A stretch of DNA of 64,000 nt from Stenotrophomonas maltophilia (GCF_023518235.1 NZ_CP090423.1:2480001-2544000); one strand, 5' to 3'; counted from the stretch's first letter, positions 28,837-39,503 are shown. A program made the numbers and translations. Notes: a model not told the origin generated them from the sequence alone.

Positions 28837-29706
28837 TCAGTGTTGCTCGAGTGCATCCAGCAGTGGCGAACGCGCAACGCCCGCAGCCACCCTTGCCCGC
28901 AACTCCTTCGGCAACTTCGACCGTCCCTGCTCTGCGGCAGCCTGCGATGCGAACTCGACGAAACAACCACTTCCCGAACCGGTCAGTCGCGCCTGGCCAA
29001 TGTCGCTCAACGCTGCAAGCGCTGCATCAACGGCAGGCTCACGGCGGCGCAGCACTGGTTCGAACGCGTTCCCGACCAGGGTCCCGGAAGCGAAGTCGTC
29101 TATTTTCGCCACTGGGCTGTCGCGCGTCAAATCCGGGTCTGCAAACAGGGCCGGCGTGGGAACATGGACGCCGGGCTCGACCACCACATACCAGGCCGGG
29201 GCGAGCGTGATCGGACGCAGGCGCTCGCCCACGCCTTCGGCCCAGGCGTTGTGGCCACGCACGAACACCGGCACGTCCGCACCCAACCGAAGGCCCAGGG
29301 CAGCCAGCGCATCTTCGTCCAGGCCGGCCCGCCAGAGCCGGTTCAGCGCCACCAGCACGGTGGCGGCATCCGATGAGCCGCCACCGAAGCCACCGCCGGC
29401 AGAAACGTGTTTTTCGACGATGATGTCCGCACCTTGCGAGACATTGGCGACATCTTTCAGTAATCGCGCGGCGCGAACCGCGAGATCGTCAGCTTCGGCC
29501 ACGCCAACCAAACCCTCGCCCTGCCGGCGCACCTGGCCGTCTTCACGCAGGCGCAGGCCGATGCGGTCACCCCAGTCGAGCAGGCGGAATACGGTCTGCA
29601 GCTCGTGGTAGCCATCAGCGCGGCGCCCGGTGATATGCAGAAACAGGTTCAGCTTGGCCGGGGCCGGCCACCAGGACCAGCCCGCACCCTTGACCACCGC
29701 ATTCAT
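28837..29706 (-). CDS. ispE: 4-diphosphocytidyl-2-C-methylerythritol kinase
   Basis: Fourth step of the MEP isoprenoid pathway. The 289-residue protein starts [20 protein letters not shown]; this start overlaps the lolB stop as ATGA, which decides it over a more upstream ATG. The [21 protein letters not shown] start and the GHMP ATP loop [19 protein letters not shown] fit the family. Confidence 0.96.
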   Translation of the reverse strand: MNAVVKGAGWSWWPAPAKLNLFLHITGRRADGYHELQTVFRLLDWGDRIGLRLREDGQVRRQGEGLVGVAEADDLAVRAARLLKDVANVSQGADIIVEKHVSAGGGFGGGSSDAATVLVALNRLWRAGLDEDALAALGLRLGADVPVFVRGHNAWAEGVGERLRPITLAPAWYVVVEPGVHVPTPALFADPDLTRDSPVAKIDDFASGTLVGNAFEPVLRRREPAVDAALAALSDIGQARLTGSGSGCFVEFASQAAAEQGRSKLPKELRARVAAGVARSPLLDALEQH

Positions 29707-30365
29707 GGAGCGCCCTGCCCCCACTGGTCCACCAGCAGCCTCACCTTGGCATCGCCCCGGCTGGCCTCGATCCTGCGCGGCAACGCCGGACGCGCTGCGT
29801 CGGCCGGGTACCAGTCCAGGTACTGCACCTGCCAGCCCATCTGCTGCATGCGGCGCGGCCGGCCTTCGCCGTCGCGTTCGACCGCCTGCGCGCCACTATC
29901 GGCGCCAGCGGCCACCAGGCCGCGGATCCAGTCAGGCAACGGGTTGACCGGAATGTCCCACCCGGTGGCGTCGAGCAGCAGCTGCTGGGCGTCCTCGCCC
30001 TCGCGTGTGCCGCCTGCCAGCCCTTCCAGGCGCCCACCTCCGGACTGGGTATCGCCGCTCAGCTTCCAGCTCTGCCGGGTCACCGGTGCGCTCAGTTCGA
30101 CCACGTAGTGTCGACCCTGCTGCTTCCAGTCGATGCGACCGCTGCCGCCGTCCTTGCCCTTGCTGACCGCCACCCGGCCCTGGAAGGCCCAGTCCGGCTG
30201 TGCCTGCAGCGCGGCCACGCGCGCCGCTTCGGCATGCGCCGCCTCGGCCGAAACCGTTTCGACCACGGCTGGCGGCGCTGTCTTCTGGGTGCCCACGCTG
30301 GTACAGGCGGAAACGGCCAGGGTCGCGGCCGCCAACAGCAGCGGCCGGATCAGGGAAACACTCAT
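29703..30365 (-). CDS. lolB: Outer-membrane lipoprotein receptor LolB
   Basis: LolB takes lipoproteins from LolA and inserts them in the outer membrane. The 220-residue protein has a lipoprotein signal ([13 protein letters not shown], lipid Cys21) and the LolB core [12 protein letters not shown]. Start and stop both overlap neighbours by 4 bases (TPR gene upstream, ispE downstream), so three genes are translationally coupled. Confidence 0.9.
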   Translation of the reverse strand: MSVSLIRPLLLAAATLAVSACTSVGTQKTAPPAVVETVSAEAAHAEAARVAALQAQPDWAFQGRVAVSKGKDGGSGRIDWKQQGRHYVVELSAPVTRQSWKLSGDTQSGGGRLEGLAGGTREGEDAQQLLLDATGWDIPVNPLPDWIRGLVAAGADSGAQAVERDGEGRPRRMQQMGWQVQYLDWYPADAARPALPRRIEASRGDAKVRLLVDQWGQGAP

Positions 30366-32056
30366 GGATTGAACTTCTCGCGGGCGCGCAGCAGCGCGCG
30401 GTTCTCGGGATCGAGCTTGGCGGCTTCTTCAAAGAAGTGGCGGGCTTCGTCGTGCTTGCCCAGCACCCACAGCACTTCGCCGACATGGGCGGCGATCTCC
30501 GGGTCCTTGGCCAGGGTCCAGGCGCGGCGCAGCTGCACCAGCGCCTCCTCCTTTCGGCCCAGGCGATACAGCACCCAGCCATAGCTGTCGACGATGGCCG
30601 CATTGTCCGGCTCGGCCACACGTGCGCGGTCGATCAGCTCCAGCGCCTCCTGCAGGCGCCCGGTGCGGTCGGCCAGGGTGTAACCGAGTGCATTCAGCGC
30701 CGGTACGTTTTCCGGGTCGGTCACCAGGATCTTGCGCAGGTCGGCCTCGGCGCGCGGGATGTCATCGCGGCGCTCCCAGGTGAGCGCGCGCGCATACAGC
30801 AGGCCGTTGTCATCCGGGAAGGCGGCCAGGCCGCGGGCCAGCGCGTCCAGCTCACCGGCGCTGTCGTCGCCGCGCTGGCGCAGCTCGGCTTCCAGCAGGT
30901 AGGCGTCGCGGCGCACATCGTCATCGACAACCGCATCGGACTGGATCGCGTGCACTTCATCCAGCGCCAGCGGCAGGCGCCCGGCCAGGGCCTGGGCGTT
31001 GGCTGCGCGCAGGCGCGCCTCGCTCAGCTCATCACCACCGGGCACGCTGTGGTACCACTGCACCGCCTCGGGATAGCGCTTGAGGTATTCGGCAATCTTG
31101 CCCAGCAACAGGCGCTGCGCCGGATCCGGCTTGGCCGCCTGCCGCGACAGCTCGTTGTACAGATTGGACAGGGCGGCCTTGTCGCCCTGCTTGGCCAGCA
31201 GCGCGGCGCGCATGCCCCAGGTCTGCACGTCCTGCGGGCCGAACGCCAGCACGCGCTCGGCCGCGGAGGGCTGGCCGAGGCTGTCGTAGGCGATGGCCAC
31301 CGCGTTGCGCAGTTCCGGGTCCTGGCGGGTTTTCGGCTCCACATCGTGCAGCAGCGTCAGCGCCTTGCCGGTCTCGCCAGCCTGCTGCAGCTGGCTGGCG
31401 CGCAGCAGGGCCACGCGCGGCTCTTCGGGGAAGCGCTTGACCACTTCGTCGATCATGCGCCGCGCCAGTTCGGGCTTGTCCATGCGCAGGGCAAGGCGGC
31501 CGAACTCCTGCCAGGCCTCGATCTTCGGCGGAATGGCGTTGGCGTCGACCAGTTCGCCCAGCACCTGCGCAGGCACCGCCGGATCGCGACCGCCGCCGAT
31601 CAGCGCGGCCAGGGCGAACTTCCAGCCGCGCTCATCGGGGTCGGCCAGCAGCCCCTGCAGCTCGGTGCGGGCGGCCTTCACATCGCCCTGGCGCATGGCC
31701 AGCGCACCGGCGGCACTGCGCATCGTCAACGAGCGCGGCGCGCGCTGTTGCCACAGGGCCAGGCCCTTGGCAGCACTGGCATCATCGTTGGCCAGCATGG
31801 AAATGCGGGTGGCACGCTCGGCCAGGCCGGCATCGCCGCCGGTCTGCTGGGCCGCCTGCAGGTACCAGCGCGCGGCCTCGGCCAGCTTGCCGGCCTGCAG
31901 CGCGAACTCACCGGCCATCACCGGTTCCAGCGCCAGTTCCTCAGTGGCCGGGACCCGTACGGGAGCCTTGGCCGGCACCGCCGCCAGGGCCTGGCCGCAG
32001 GCCAGGGACAGCAGCAGAACACTGGGGATGCGAATCAATGCGGGCATCGTCGGCAT
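30362..32056 (-). CDS. Exported tetratricopeptide-repeat protein
   Basis: A 564-residue protein starting [20 protein letters not shown], with a hydrophobic export signal; an ATG three codons in is also possible. The body is a chain of helical TPR units, clearest at the end ([40 protein letters not shown]). Whether Cys20 is a lipid anchor is unclear since the -3 position is poor. The gene precedes lolB with an ATGA overlap and diverges from hemA. A role in outer-membrane assembly or lipoprotein handling is inference from position only. Confidence 0.8.
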   Translation of the reverse strand: MPTMPALIRIPSVLLLSLACGQALAAVPAKAPVRVPATEELALEPVMAGEFALQAGKLAEAARWYLQAAQQTGGDAGLAERATRISMLANDDASAAKGLALWQQRAPRSLTMRSAAGALAMRQGDVKAARTELQGLLADPDERGWKFALAALIGGGRDPAVPAQVLGELVDANAIPPKIEAWQEFGRLALRMDKPELARRMIDEVVKRFPEEPRVALLRASQLQQAGETGKALTLLHDVEPKTRQDPELRNAVAIAYDSLGQPSAAERVLAFGPQDVQTWGMRAALLAKQGDKAALSNLYNELSRQAAKPDPAQRLLLGKIAEYLKRYPEAVQWYHSVPGGDELSEARLRAANAQALAGRLPLALDEVHAIQSDAVVDDDVRRDAYLLEAELRQRGDDSAGELDALARGLAAFPDDNGLLYARALTWERRDDIPRAEADLRKILVTDPENVPALNALGYTLADRTGRLQEALELIDRARVAEPDNAAIVDSYGWVLYRLGRKEEALVQLRRAWTLAKDPEIAAHVGEVLWVLGKHDEARHFFEEAAKLDPENRALLRAREKFNP

Positions 32057-32110
32057 CGGGGCCTTAAAATGTCGTCCAATGGCCAGCAGCTTATCGCAAG
32101 CAACTGAACA

Positions 32111-33394
32111 ATGACCCTGTGGGTGCTCGGACTGAATCACCAGACCGCACCGGTGGAGCTGCGCGAGCGCGCGGCCTTCGCCGGTGAGGCGCTGCCGCGC
32201 GCGCTGGGTTCGCTGCGCGACACCCCGCAGATTGCCGAGGCGGTGCTGCTGTCTACCTGCAACCGCACCGAACTGTACGCCGTGGCCGATTCGGCACAGG
32301 CGCTGGACCGGTGGCTGCACAGCCAGGCCGGCGACCTGCAGGGCTACCTGTACCAGCACGCCGATGCCGAGGCGGTACGCCACCTGTTCCGGGTCGCCAC
32401 CGGGCTGGACTCGATGGTGCTGGGCGAGCCGCAGATCCTGGGCCAGGTGAAGGATGCCTGGTCCACCGCGCGCGACCACGGCCTGCTGGGCCAGCGCCTG
32501 GACCGGCTGTTCCAGCAGACCTTCTCGGTGGCCAAGCGCGCCCGCACCGACACCCAGGTGGGTGCCAACCCGGTATCGGTGGCCTCGGCGGCGGTGCGCC
32601 TGGCGCAGAACGCCTTCGCGCGCCTGGACGATTCCACGGTACTGCTGGTCGGTGCCGGCGAGACCATTGAACTGGCCGCGCGCCACCTCAGTGAAGGCAA
32701 GGTGCGCCGGCTGCTGATCGCCAACCGCACCCTCGCCCACGCCCAGGAGCTGGCCACCCGCCACGGCGGCGTGGCCTTGCCGCTGACCGAGCTGGACCGC
32801 CACCTGGCCGAGGCCGACGTGGTGTTCTCGGCCACCGCCGCGCGCGAACCGGTGATCCACCGCGAGATGGTGGCCAAGGCGCTGCGCGCGCGCCGGCACA
32901 AGCCGATGCTGCTGTTCGACCTGGCCGTGCCGCGTGACATCGAATCGGAGGTCGGCACGCTCAACGATGCCTTCCTGTACACCGTCGATGACCTGGAACG
33001 CGCGGTGGAAGACAACCGCCGCGGCCGTCGCGAGGCCGCCGCCGAAGCCGAGGCGATCATCGACCTGCAGGTGTCGCGCTTCGTCGAGACCCAGCAGGCC
33101 AGCGCCCACCAGGCCCCGCTGCGACAGCTGCGCGCGTTCGGCGAGGCCACCCGCGCCGAGCTGCTGGAGCGCGCGCGCCAGCAGCTGGCCAACGGCAAGC
33201 CGGCCGATGAAGTGCTGGAACTGCTGGCCCACGGCCTGACCAACCGCCTGCTGCACCCGCCCACCGCTGCGTTGCGCGCGGCCGCATTGAGCGGCGATGC
33301 CGACCTGACCCGCGCCGCGCAGCGCCTGTTCCCGGCCACGCCGGGCTACCACCATCCCTCCGTGAGACCCGATGACGCCGACCCTGCGCCGTAA
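32111..33394 (+). CDS. hemA: Glutamyl-tRNA reductase
   Basis: First committed step of the C5 haem pathway, reducing Glu-tRNA to glutamate semialdehyde with NADPH. The 427-residue protein begins [20 protein letters not shown], with the catalytic Cys50 in [11 protein letters not shown], the [16 protein letters not shown] segment and the Rossmann [17 protein letters not shown]. It overlaps prfA by 23 bases and diverges from the TPR-lolB-ispE unit. Confidence 0.98.
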   Translation: MTLWVLGLNHQTAPVELRERAAFAGEALPRALGSLRDTPQIAEAVLLSTCNRTELYAVADSAQALDRWLHSQAGDLQGYLYQHADAEAVRHLFRVATGLDSMVLGEPQILGQVKDAWSTARDHGLLGQRLDRLFQQTFSVAKRARTDTQVGANPVSVASAAVRLAQNAFARLDDSTVLLVGAGETIELAARHLSEGKVRRLLIANRTLAHAQELATRHGGVALPLTELDRHLAEADVVFSATAAREPVIHREMVAKALRARRHKPMLLFDLAVPRDIESEVGTLNDAFLYTVDDLERAVEDNRRGRREAAAEAEAIIDLQVSRFVETQQASAHQAPLRQLRAFGEATRAELLERARQQLANGKPADEVLELLAHGLTNRLLHPPTAALRAAALSGDADLTRAAQRLFPATPGYHHPSVRPDDADPAP

Positions 33395-34454
33395 GCTGGA
33401 AGCGCTGGCCGAGCGCCGCGAAGAACTGGAACGCCTGCTCGCCGAACCCGATGTGGTCGCCGACAACACCCGTTTCCGCGACCTTTCGCGCGAATTCGCC
33501 CAACTTGAACCGGTCGCCACCGCACTCGCCGACGAAGCCCGTGCCAAGGCCGACCTGGCCGCCGCCGAAGGCATGCGCGCCGACCCCGATCTGCGCGAGC
33601 TGGCCGACGAGGAAATCACCTCCGCACAGGCCCGCCTGCAGGCGCTGGAACAGGAGCTGGCACTGCTGCTGGTGCCGCGCGACCCGCGCGATGAAGGCAA
33701 CCTGTTCCTGGAAGTGCGCGCCGGCACCGGCGGCGACGAAGCGGCGATCTTCGCCGGCGACCTGTTCCGCATGTACGCCCGCTATGCCGAGCGCCAGGGC
33801 TGGAAGGTCGAGATCGAATCGGACAACCCCGGCGAGCATGGCGGCTACAAGGAAGTGGTGGCGCGCGTGGTCGGCCGCGGTGCGTTCTCGCGGCTGAAGT
33901 TCGAATCGGGCACCCACCGCGTGCAGCGTGTGCCGGCCACCGAATCGCAGGGTCGCATCCACACCTCTGCCGCCACGGTGGCGATCATTCCCGAAGCCGA
34001 CGAAGTCGATGACATCGTCATCAACCCGGCCGACCTGAAGGTGGATACCTTCCGTTCGTCCGGCGCCGGCGGCCAGCACGTCAACAAGACCGAATCGGCG
34101 ATCCGCATCACCCACGTGCCCACCGGCGTGGTGGTGGAGTGCCAGACCGAGCGCAGCCAGCACGCCAACCGCGACAAGGCGGTGAAGCGCCTGAAGGCGC
34201 AGCTGCTCGATGCCGAGCGCCAGCGCCAGGACGCGGCGCAGGCCGAATCGCGACGTCTGCAGGTCGGCAGCGGCGACCGCAGCCAGCGCATCCGCACCTA
34301 CAACTTCCCGCAGGGCCGGATCACCGACCATCGTGTCGAAGGCCTGACCCTGTACGACCTGCCCAACATCCTGGCCGGCGACCTCGACCCGCTGCTGCAG
34401 CGGCTCAGCCACGAGCACCAGGTCGACGCTCTGGCCCAGCTGTCGGCGGGCTGA
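33372..34454 (+). CDS. prfA: Peptide chain release factor 1
   Basis: Reads UAA and UAG and triggers peptide release. The 360-residue protein has the codon-recognition tripeptide PAT (188-190) and the GGQ motif (233-235) in [17 protein letters not shown]. It overlaps the end of hemA, the standard hemA-prfA pair. The methylase gene prmC that often follows is instead at 60040. Confidence 0.98.
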   Translation: MTPTLRRKLEALAERREELERLLAEPDVVADNTRFRDLSREFAQLEPVATALADEARAKADLAAAEGMRADPDLRELADEEITSAQARLQALEQELALLLVPRDPRDEGNLFLEVRAGTGGDEAAIFAGDLFRMYARYAERQGWKVEIESDNPGEHGGYKEVVARVVGRGAFSRLKFESGTHRVQRVPATESQGRIHTSAATVAIIPEADEVDDIVINPADLKVDTFRSSGAGGQHVNKTESAIRITHVPTGVVVECQTERSQHANRDKAVKRLKAQLLDAERQRQDAAQAESRRLQVGSGDRSQRIRTYNFPQGRITDHRVEGLTLYDLPNILAGDLDPLLQRLSHEHQVDALAQLSAG

Positions 34455-34458
34455 CCCG

Positions 34459-36171
34459 ATGTCGGCCTGGCAGCAGCGGCAGCACCTGCAGCAGGCGATC
34501 GCACGCCAGCCCGGCGACTTCGTCGCCTGGGTGATGCTGGCCGACCTGGAACTGGAAGCCGGCGACATCGCTGCCGGCGAACAGGCCGCGCGACGCGCGC
34601 TGCAACTGCGCCCGAACCATCCGGAAGCGCTGGCGCGGCTAGGCCGTGTGGCCTGGATGGCCGGTGCACACAAAGATGCCGCAACGCTGCTCGGCCAGGC
34701 CTCGGCGCTGGCCCCGCAGCACCCGGGCATCGCACTGTGGCTGGGCCATGCCCTGGAAGACGCCGACGATGCCGAAGGCGCGGCTGCGGCCTATCGGCGC
34801 GCGCACACGCTGATGCCCGCAGAGCCCTACATCGCCGCCCAGCGGCTGGCCTGGCAGCGCCGCCTGTGCGACTGGCAGGACCTGGACGCCCTGGCCGCAC
34901 AGGTACGCGGCGCGCTGGCCTCCGGCCAGGGCGTGGTCGAACCGTTCGCCTTTCTCAGCGAGGACGCCAGCGCCGCAGAGCAATTGGCCTGCGCGCGCAC
35001 CCGCGCGCTGGCCGTGGCCGCTGCGGTGCGGCCCTTGCCGCCGGTGACGGTGCGCGCGCGTGGCCCGCTGCGGGTCGGCTTCCTCTCCAATGGCTTCGGC
35101 GCGCATCCGACCGGGCTGCTGACCGTGGCGCTGTTCGAACAGCTGCGCCACGACCCGGCGTTGCAGCTGCATCTGTACGCACTGAACCGCGATGACGGCA
35201 GCCGCATCCGCCAGCGCCTGCAGGCGGCGGCGCAGCTGCACGATGTAACAGGGCTGCGACACGCCGACACGGCCGCACGCATCCGCGCACACGGCATCGA
35301 CCTGCTGTTCGACCTGCGCGGCTGGGGCGGTGGTGGCACCCCGGAGGTGCTGGCGATGCGCCCGGCCCCGCTGCAGGTGAACTGGCTGGCCTACCCGGGC
35401 ACGTCGGGCGCGCCGTGGATGGATGCGGTGGTCGGCGACGCCTTCGTCCTGCCACCCGCGCTGGAACCACACTACAGCGAACGCGTGCTGCGCCTGCCGC
35501 GCGCCTTCCAGCCTTCGGACAACACCCGTGCACTGGAACCCGCGCCGGCCCGGGCCGACTGCGGCCTGCCCGCACAGGGCGTGGTGTTCTGCTGCTTCAA
35601 CAACAGCTACAAGCTCAACCCGCGCAGCATGGGCCGCGCTTTCGCGGTACTGCAGGCGGTGCCGGGCAGCGTTCTGTGGCTGCTGTCCGCCCCCGGCCAG
35701 GCCGATGCACGTCTGCGCGCAGCCGCACAGTCCGCTGGCCTGGATCCGGCGCGCCTGGTGTTCATGCCCAAGCTGCCACATCCGCAGTACCTGGCCCGCT
35801 ATCGACTGGCCGATCTGTTCCTCGACACCCATCCGTACAACGCCCACACCACGGCATCCGACGCACTGTGGGCCGGCTGCCCGGTGCTGACCTGCCCCGG
35901 CGATACCTTCGCCGCGCGCGTGGCCGGCAGCCTCAACCATCACCTGGGCCTGGCGCAGATGAATGCCGACGACGATGCCGCATTCATTGCCACGGCCAGT
36001 GCGCTGGGCAACGATCCGGTGGCGCTGGCGGCGTTGCGCTCTGAACTGGCGCAGGCACGCGAGCGCAGTGGGCTGTTCGACATGGGCGGGTTTGCCCTCG
36101 ATCTGTCGGCGTTGCTGCAGCAGCTGGCGCGCGAGCACGGCTGGTTGGGAACAGAGGCGTCGGCTGGGTAA
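34459..36171 (+). CDS. TPR glycosyltransferase, GT41 (O-GlcNAc transferase family)
   Basis: The 570-residue protein begins MSAWQQRQHLQQAIARQPGD. TPR helices occupy about residues 5-130. The GT41 catalytic region follows: LRVGFLSNGFGAHPTGLL (His216), DLLFDLRGWGGGG, PLQVNWLAYPGTSGAPWMD, and FNNSYKLNPRSM (Lys385). Length and both residues line up with the Xanthomonas campestris OGT homologue of known structure (about 568 residues; equivalent His and Lys). Family members transfer GlcNAc or another sugar to protein Ser/Thr; the bacterial acceptor is not known. Four bases after prfA, so cotranscribed with hemA-prfA. Confidence 0.9.
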   Translation: MSAWQQRQHLQQAIARQPGDFVAWVMLADLELEAGDIAAGEQAARRALQLRPNHPEALARLGRVAWMAGAHKDAATLLGQASALAPQHPGIALWLGHALEDADDAEGAAAAYRRAHTLMPAEPYIAAQRLAWQRRLCDWQDLDALAAQVRGALASGQGVVEPFAFLSEDASAAEQLACARTRALAVAAAVRPLPPVTVRARGPLRVGFLSNGFGAHPTGLLTVALFEQLRHDPALQLHLYALNRDDGSRIRQRLQAAAQLHDVTGLRHADTAARIRAHGIDLLFDLRGWGGGGTPEVLAMRPAPLQVNWLAYPGTSGAPWMDAVVGDAFVLPPALEPHYSERVLRLPRAFQPSDNTRALEPAPARADCGLPAQGVVFCCFNNSYKLNPRSMGRAFAVLQAVPGSVLWLLSAPGQADARLRAAAQSAGLDPARLVFMPKLPHPQYLARYRLADLFLDTHPYNAHTTASDALWAGCPVLTCPGDTFAARVAGSLNHHLGLAQMNADDDAAFIATASALGNDPVALAALRSELAQARERSGLFDMGGFALDLSALLQQLAREHGWLGTEASAG

Positions 36172-36195
36172 CGTCGATTGGATGACGTCGACTGG

Positions 36196-36281
36196 GTAGA
36201 GTCGACTGTTGGTCGACTGCCCTCGGCAGGAAGCCGAAAACCCCGCGCTGCGCGCGATAGTCGACTGACAGTCGACTCGAC
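36196..36281. repeat. SMAG pair, AGTCGAC subtype
   Basis: GTAG-headed palindrome on plus at 36196-36219, the same sequence as the one at 13703-13726, facing a degenerate inverted copy at about 36257-36281 whose head reads GTCG. They fill the gap between the GT41 gene and ppk2. Confidence 0.65.
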
Positions 36282-36358
36282 CCCCACTCTTCCCGGCATC
36301 GACATCACCTGAGCGCCGCCTGCGCTACGCTGGGGCTTCCTTCCCGCGTGGTGTGACG

Positions 36359-37141
36359 ATGGCCAAGCTCAAGCGCAAGGACTACGACGAACTGCTGCTG
36401 CCACTGCAGCTGGAACTGACCGCGATGGCGCGCTGGGTGCAGCACAGCGGGCAGCGCCTGCTGGTGCTGTTCGAAGGCCGCGACACGGCCGGCAAGGGCG
36501 GTGCGATCCAGGCCATCAGCCAGCATCTCAACCCTCGCCAGTGCCGGGTGGTGGCCTTGCCCAAGCCCACCGACCGCGAAGCCACGCAGTGGTATTTCCA
36601 GCGCTACGCCGCGCATCTTCCGGCCGCTGGCGAGATCGTGCTGATGGACCGCAGCTGGTACAACCGCGCCGGCGTCGAGCGGGTGATGGGCTACTGCAGC
36701 GAAACCGAGTACCAGCAGTTCCTGCGCCAGGCGCCGGTGTTCGAGCAGCTGCTGGTGGACGACGGCCTGCTGCTGTTCAAGTACTGGCTGTGCGTGGACC
36801 AGGAGCAGCAGGAGAAGCGCTTTGCCGAACGCCATCTCGATCCGCTGAAGGGCTGGAAGCTCTCTCCGGTGGACCTGAAATCGCGCAGCAAGTACAGCGC
36901 CTACACCGAAGCCCGCGAGGCAATGCTGCGTGCGACCCATCGCGAGGCGGCACCGTGGACGCTGGTGGATTTCAACGACCAGCGCCTGGGCCGGCTGACT
37001 CTGGTGCGCAACCTGCTGGACCGGCTGCCGGACACGCGCGTGGATGCGCCGTTGCCGGAGCTGCCGGAGCTGAAGGGCAAGCTGCATCGCGAGCACTACG
37101 ACGTGCTGAAGCCGATCGAGGATTTCCCGGTCGAGGACTAG
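36359..37141 (+). CDS. ppk2: Polyphosphate kinase 2 family protein
   Basis: PPK2 enzymes use polyphosphate to phosphorylate ADP or GDP, and some AMP. The 260-residue single-domain protein begins MAKLKRKDYDELLLPLQLEL; a GTG two codons upstream is an alternative. Walker A is LFEGRDTAGKGG (38-48) and Walker B is VLMDRSWYNRAGVERVMG (94-111), followed by the lid region. Single-domain length fits class I or III, so nucleotide preference cannot be read by eye. It ends in TAG at the edge of a large inverted-repeat tract. Confidence 0.93.
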   Translation: MAKLKRKDYDELLLPLQLELTAMARWVQHSGQRLLVLFEGRDTAGKGGAIQAISQHLNPRQCRVVALPKPTDREATQWYFQRYAAHLPAAGEIVLMDRSWYNRAGVERVMGYCSETEYQQFLRQAPVFEQLLVDDGLLLFKYWLCVDQEQQEKRFAERHLDPLKGWKLSPVDLKSRSKYSAYTEAREAMLRATHREAAPWTLVDFNDQRLGRLTLVRNLLDRLPDTRVDAPLPELPELKGKLHREHYDVLKPIEDFPVED

Positions 37142-37656
37142 GGGTTGTTCGGCAGGGCCTGCGGCCCTGCACCTGCTACGAACCAAGGCAACAGCAACAG
37201 CCGAATCAGAAGCGGCTTACCTGTGGGTAGGCGGGGTGGGTCCGGTTGCGGGGGCCGCTGCAAGTACGTCCATGTAAGCTCGGTCGCGGCTTGCTCGTGT
37301 GCGCTGTCCTGCGCACACGGCAAGACCGGGGTTGGGCGTCCTGCCCAACCCGCCCGAGGCATGCCTCGCGCCCATGCGGCTCACGCCCCCGCAACCGGAC
37401 CCACCCCGCCTTCGACAGTTCTCCGCGATCTGTCGGCATTGCTTTCTGTAGATCCACGCCATGCGTGGATGCTCTTTGTTCAATTGTCGAAGTATTCGAA
37501 CTCGATGGAGATTCATCCACGCATGGCGTGGATCTACCAGATCGCAGAAATCTGTCAGAGGTGGGGCGGTGTCGGAGTGCGGGGTGTCAGCCGCATGGAT
37601 GCGGCTGCCAAGCCTACATGGCGGGTGCAGGGCCGCAGGCCCTGCCGACCAACCCC
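37142..37656. repeat. 515-base nested inverted-repeat tract
   Basis: The gap between the convergent ppk2 and tlpA-like genes holds no credible gene. Its ends are a 34-base inverted repeat (37143-37176 with 37621-37654, 32 of 34 matching), each itself a GCAGGGCC/GGCCCTGC hairpin. Nested inside are a perfect 26-base inverted repeat (37230-37255 with 37385-37410) enclosing smaller hairpins such as GTGTGCGC/GCGCACAC, then a SMAG pair. The whole could fold as a large cruciform or serve as a two-way terminator. Confidence 0.7.
37448..37537. repeat. SMAG pair, ATCCACGC subtype
   Basis: GTAG-ATCCACGC(CAT)GCGTGGAT on plus at 37448-37470 faces an inverted mate at 37515-37537 ending in CTAC. The same subtype occurs at 45711. 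Confidence 0.75.
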
Positions 37657-38232
37657 CTACTTGGCAGCGGCGATCTGCTCTTCGATGTCGGCGGCGGTCA
37701 CCGGACCAAGGAAGCTGTGCGCCAGCTTGCCCTGCGGATCGATGAGATGGGTCAACGGCAAACCGCGCGGCGTGGCGAAGTCGGCCGGCGGATCGTAGGG
37801 ATCCACGATCACGATCGGATAGGTCACCGGATGCTTGGTCAGGAATGCCTGCATCTCCGGCGCTTCGATGTCTTCATAGGCCAGCCCGACCACCTCGATG
37901 TTGCTGCGCATCGCATGCAGCGCCGACAGCTCAGGCATTTCCTTGCGGCACGGCGCGCACCAGGTCGCCCAGAAATTCACCACCACCCACTTGCCGCGAT
38001 GCGCGGCCAGGTCGTAGTCGCTGCCGTCCACCGCCTTCATTTTCAGCGTCGGGAACTCAGCGGTGGTGCGCTCGGCCGGGGTCTCTGCCTCGGGTACCGG
38101 CGCGGCCGGCGTCGGTGCCTGCGCCGGTGGCTGGCTGCTGGCCGGGGTCGGCTCCTGGGCCGGTTTGCAGGCCGCCAGCGCCAACAGCAGGGCCAGCGGG
38201 AGCAACAGCGGCAATGAGGTCTTGCGGGTCAT
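37657..38232 (-). CDS. TlpA-like thioredoxin-fold lipoprotein
   Basis: A 191-residue protein starting [20 protein letters not shown] with lipid Cys22, a Pro/Ala/Gln-rich linker (23-55) and a thioredoxin fold with WCAPC (Cys92, Cys95) in [19 protein letters not shown]. Such proteins reduce or exchange disulfides in the periplasm, often for cytochrome c maturation, but no ccm genes are near. Its start overlaps the yihY stop as ATGA, so the two are translationally coupled. The stop codon TAG sits at the edge of the inverted-repeat tract. Confidence 0.88.
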   Translation of the reverse strand: MTRKTSLPLLLPLALLLALAACKPAQEPTPASSQPPAQAPTPAAPVPEAETPAERTTAEFPTLKMKAVDGSDYDLAAHRGKWVVVNFWATWCAPCRKEMPELSALHAMRSNIEVVGLAYEDIEAPEMQAFLTKHPVTYPIVIVDPYDPPADFATPRGLPLTHLIDPQGKLAHSFLGPVTAADIEEQIAAAK

Positions 38233-39503
38233 GGGGTGTCTCCGGAATCGGGATAGATATCGCTGACCTTGCGCTTGAGGCGTTCGCGCAGGGGCAGCCG
38301 CAATTCGTCCAGCGCCGCCAGCGCGGCGCGGCCCAGGCTGTCGTCGCGGTACGGCAGATGCTGTTCGGCCACCGGGATGCGCAGCTGGGTGCATTCGTAC
38401 AGATCGGCCAGGCTGACCTGATCCAGGTCGCGCGACAGCAGCCACTCGCCGCGCTCATCACGGCGCAGCAGGCCGATTTCCTGCAGGTTGCAGGCCAGAT
38501 CCTGCAGCAACGAGTCGGTCAGCATCGGCTCCAGCCGCAGGATCTCGTCATCGGCCAGACCCCGTCCCTGCGCACGCGCATGATGGAAGCGCCCAAGCAG
38601 GCGCAGCAGGCCGTAGAACTCGTAGCCCTGCGGCAGGCGCAGCTCAACCGGCTGGTAGCGGAAGGCGGCCATCGACGAGGCCAGCGACGCGCCCAGCAGC
38701 ACCGCCACCCAGCACAGGTAGATCCACAGCAGCAGAATCGGCACGAAGGCCACCGTGCCATAGAGCTTCTGGTAGGACTGGAAGCTGCCCAGGTAGGCGC
38801 CGATGCCCCACTTCACCACCTCCAGGATCACCGCGGCCAGGATCGCGCCGGGCACCGCATGCCGCCATTTCACCGTGTGGTGCGGCACCACCCGGTACAT
38901 CAGGGTGATGCACACGAACTCGATCAGGATCGGTGCCAGCCGCAACGCCAGCTCGGCCAACCAGCGGCCCTCCTGGGTACCGAACAGGGGCATCGCAAAC
39001 ACCCGCGCCGACACCGCCAGTGAAGCGGCCGCCAGCATCGCGCCCAGGGTCAGCACGGTCCAGTAGACCAGGAAGCGGGTCAGCTTGGGCCGGGTCGAGC
39101 CGACCCGCCAGATCTGGTTGAAGGTCTCTTCCACGCTGTTGAGCGTGATCAGCAGCGATACCACCAGCGCGATGAAGCCGGCCGCGGTGAGCTGGCCGGC
39201 ACTGGCCGAGAACTGCCGCAGGTAGCCCTCGGCCGCGCGCGCTGCATTGGGCACGAAGTTGGAGAAGACGTAATCGCTGAGCTGATCGCTCCAGCGATCG
39301 AAGACGGGGAAGGCCGAGAGCACGCCGAACACCACGATGGCCAGCGGCACCAGCGCGAACACCGTGGTGTACGCCAGCGCTGCCGCTGCCTGGAACAGGC
39401 GGTCGTCGAGGAAGCGATGCCACAGGAAGCGGCCGAAGCTGATGGCCCGTGCGCGATCCCGCGCGCGCTCCATCCACAGGTTGAGCGTATCCAAAGGTTC
39501 CAT
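38229..39503 (-). CDS. YihY/virulence factor BrkB family membrane protein
   Basis: The 424-residue protein starts MEPLDTLNLWMERARDRARA. Six hydrophobic segments span about residues 35-300 with the family motif FQAAAALAYTTVFALVPL and LTLNSVEETFNQIWRV and LYGTVAFVPILLLWIYLCW. The ~120-residue cytoplasmic tail (RLPLRERLKRKVSDIYPD) resembles a winged-helix domain seen on some family members. These proteins were once called RNase BN, which is wrong; their role is unsettled. It is coupled to the downstream thioredoxin-like gene and divergent from wrbA. Confidence 0.88.
   Translation of the reverse strand: MEPLDTLNLWMERARDRARAISFGRFLWHRFLDDRLFQAAAALAYTTVFALVPLAIVVFGVLSAFPVFDRWSDQLSDYVFSNFVPNAARAAEGYLRQFSASAGQLTAAGFIALVVSLLITLNSVEETFNQIWRVGSTRPKLTRFLVYWTVLTLGAMLAAASLAVSARVFAMPLFGTQEGRWLAELALRLAPILIEFVCITLMYRVVPHHTVKWRHAVPGAILAAVILEVVKWGIGAYLGSFQSYQKLYGTVAFVPILLLWIYLCWVAVLLGASLASSMAAFRYQPVELRLPQGYEFYGLLRLLGRFHHARAQGRGLADDEILRLEPMLTDSLLQDLACNLQEIGLLRRDERGEWLLSRDLDQVSLADLYECTQLRIPVAEQHLPYRDDSLGRAALAALDELRLPLRERLKRKVSDIYPDSGDTP

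Noticed and set aside
32057..33772. Extension of the TPR frame on the minus strand across hemA
   Set aside because: The signal peptide and start at 32056 define the gene; upstream is antisense to hemA.
37206..37520. Short open frames inside the 515-base repeat tract
   Set aside because: They are translations of inverted repeats and SMAG palindromes, with no Shine-Dalgarno and no family.
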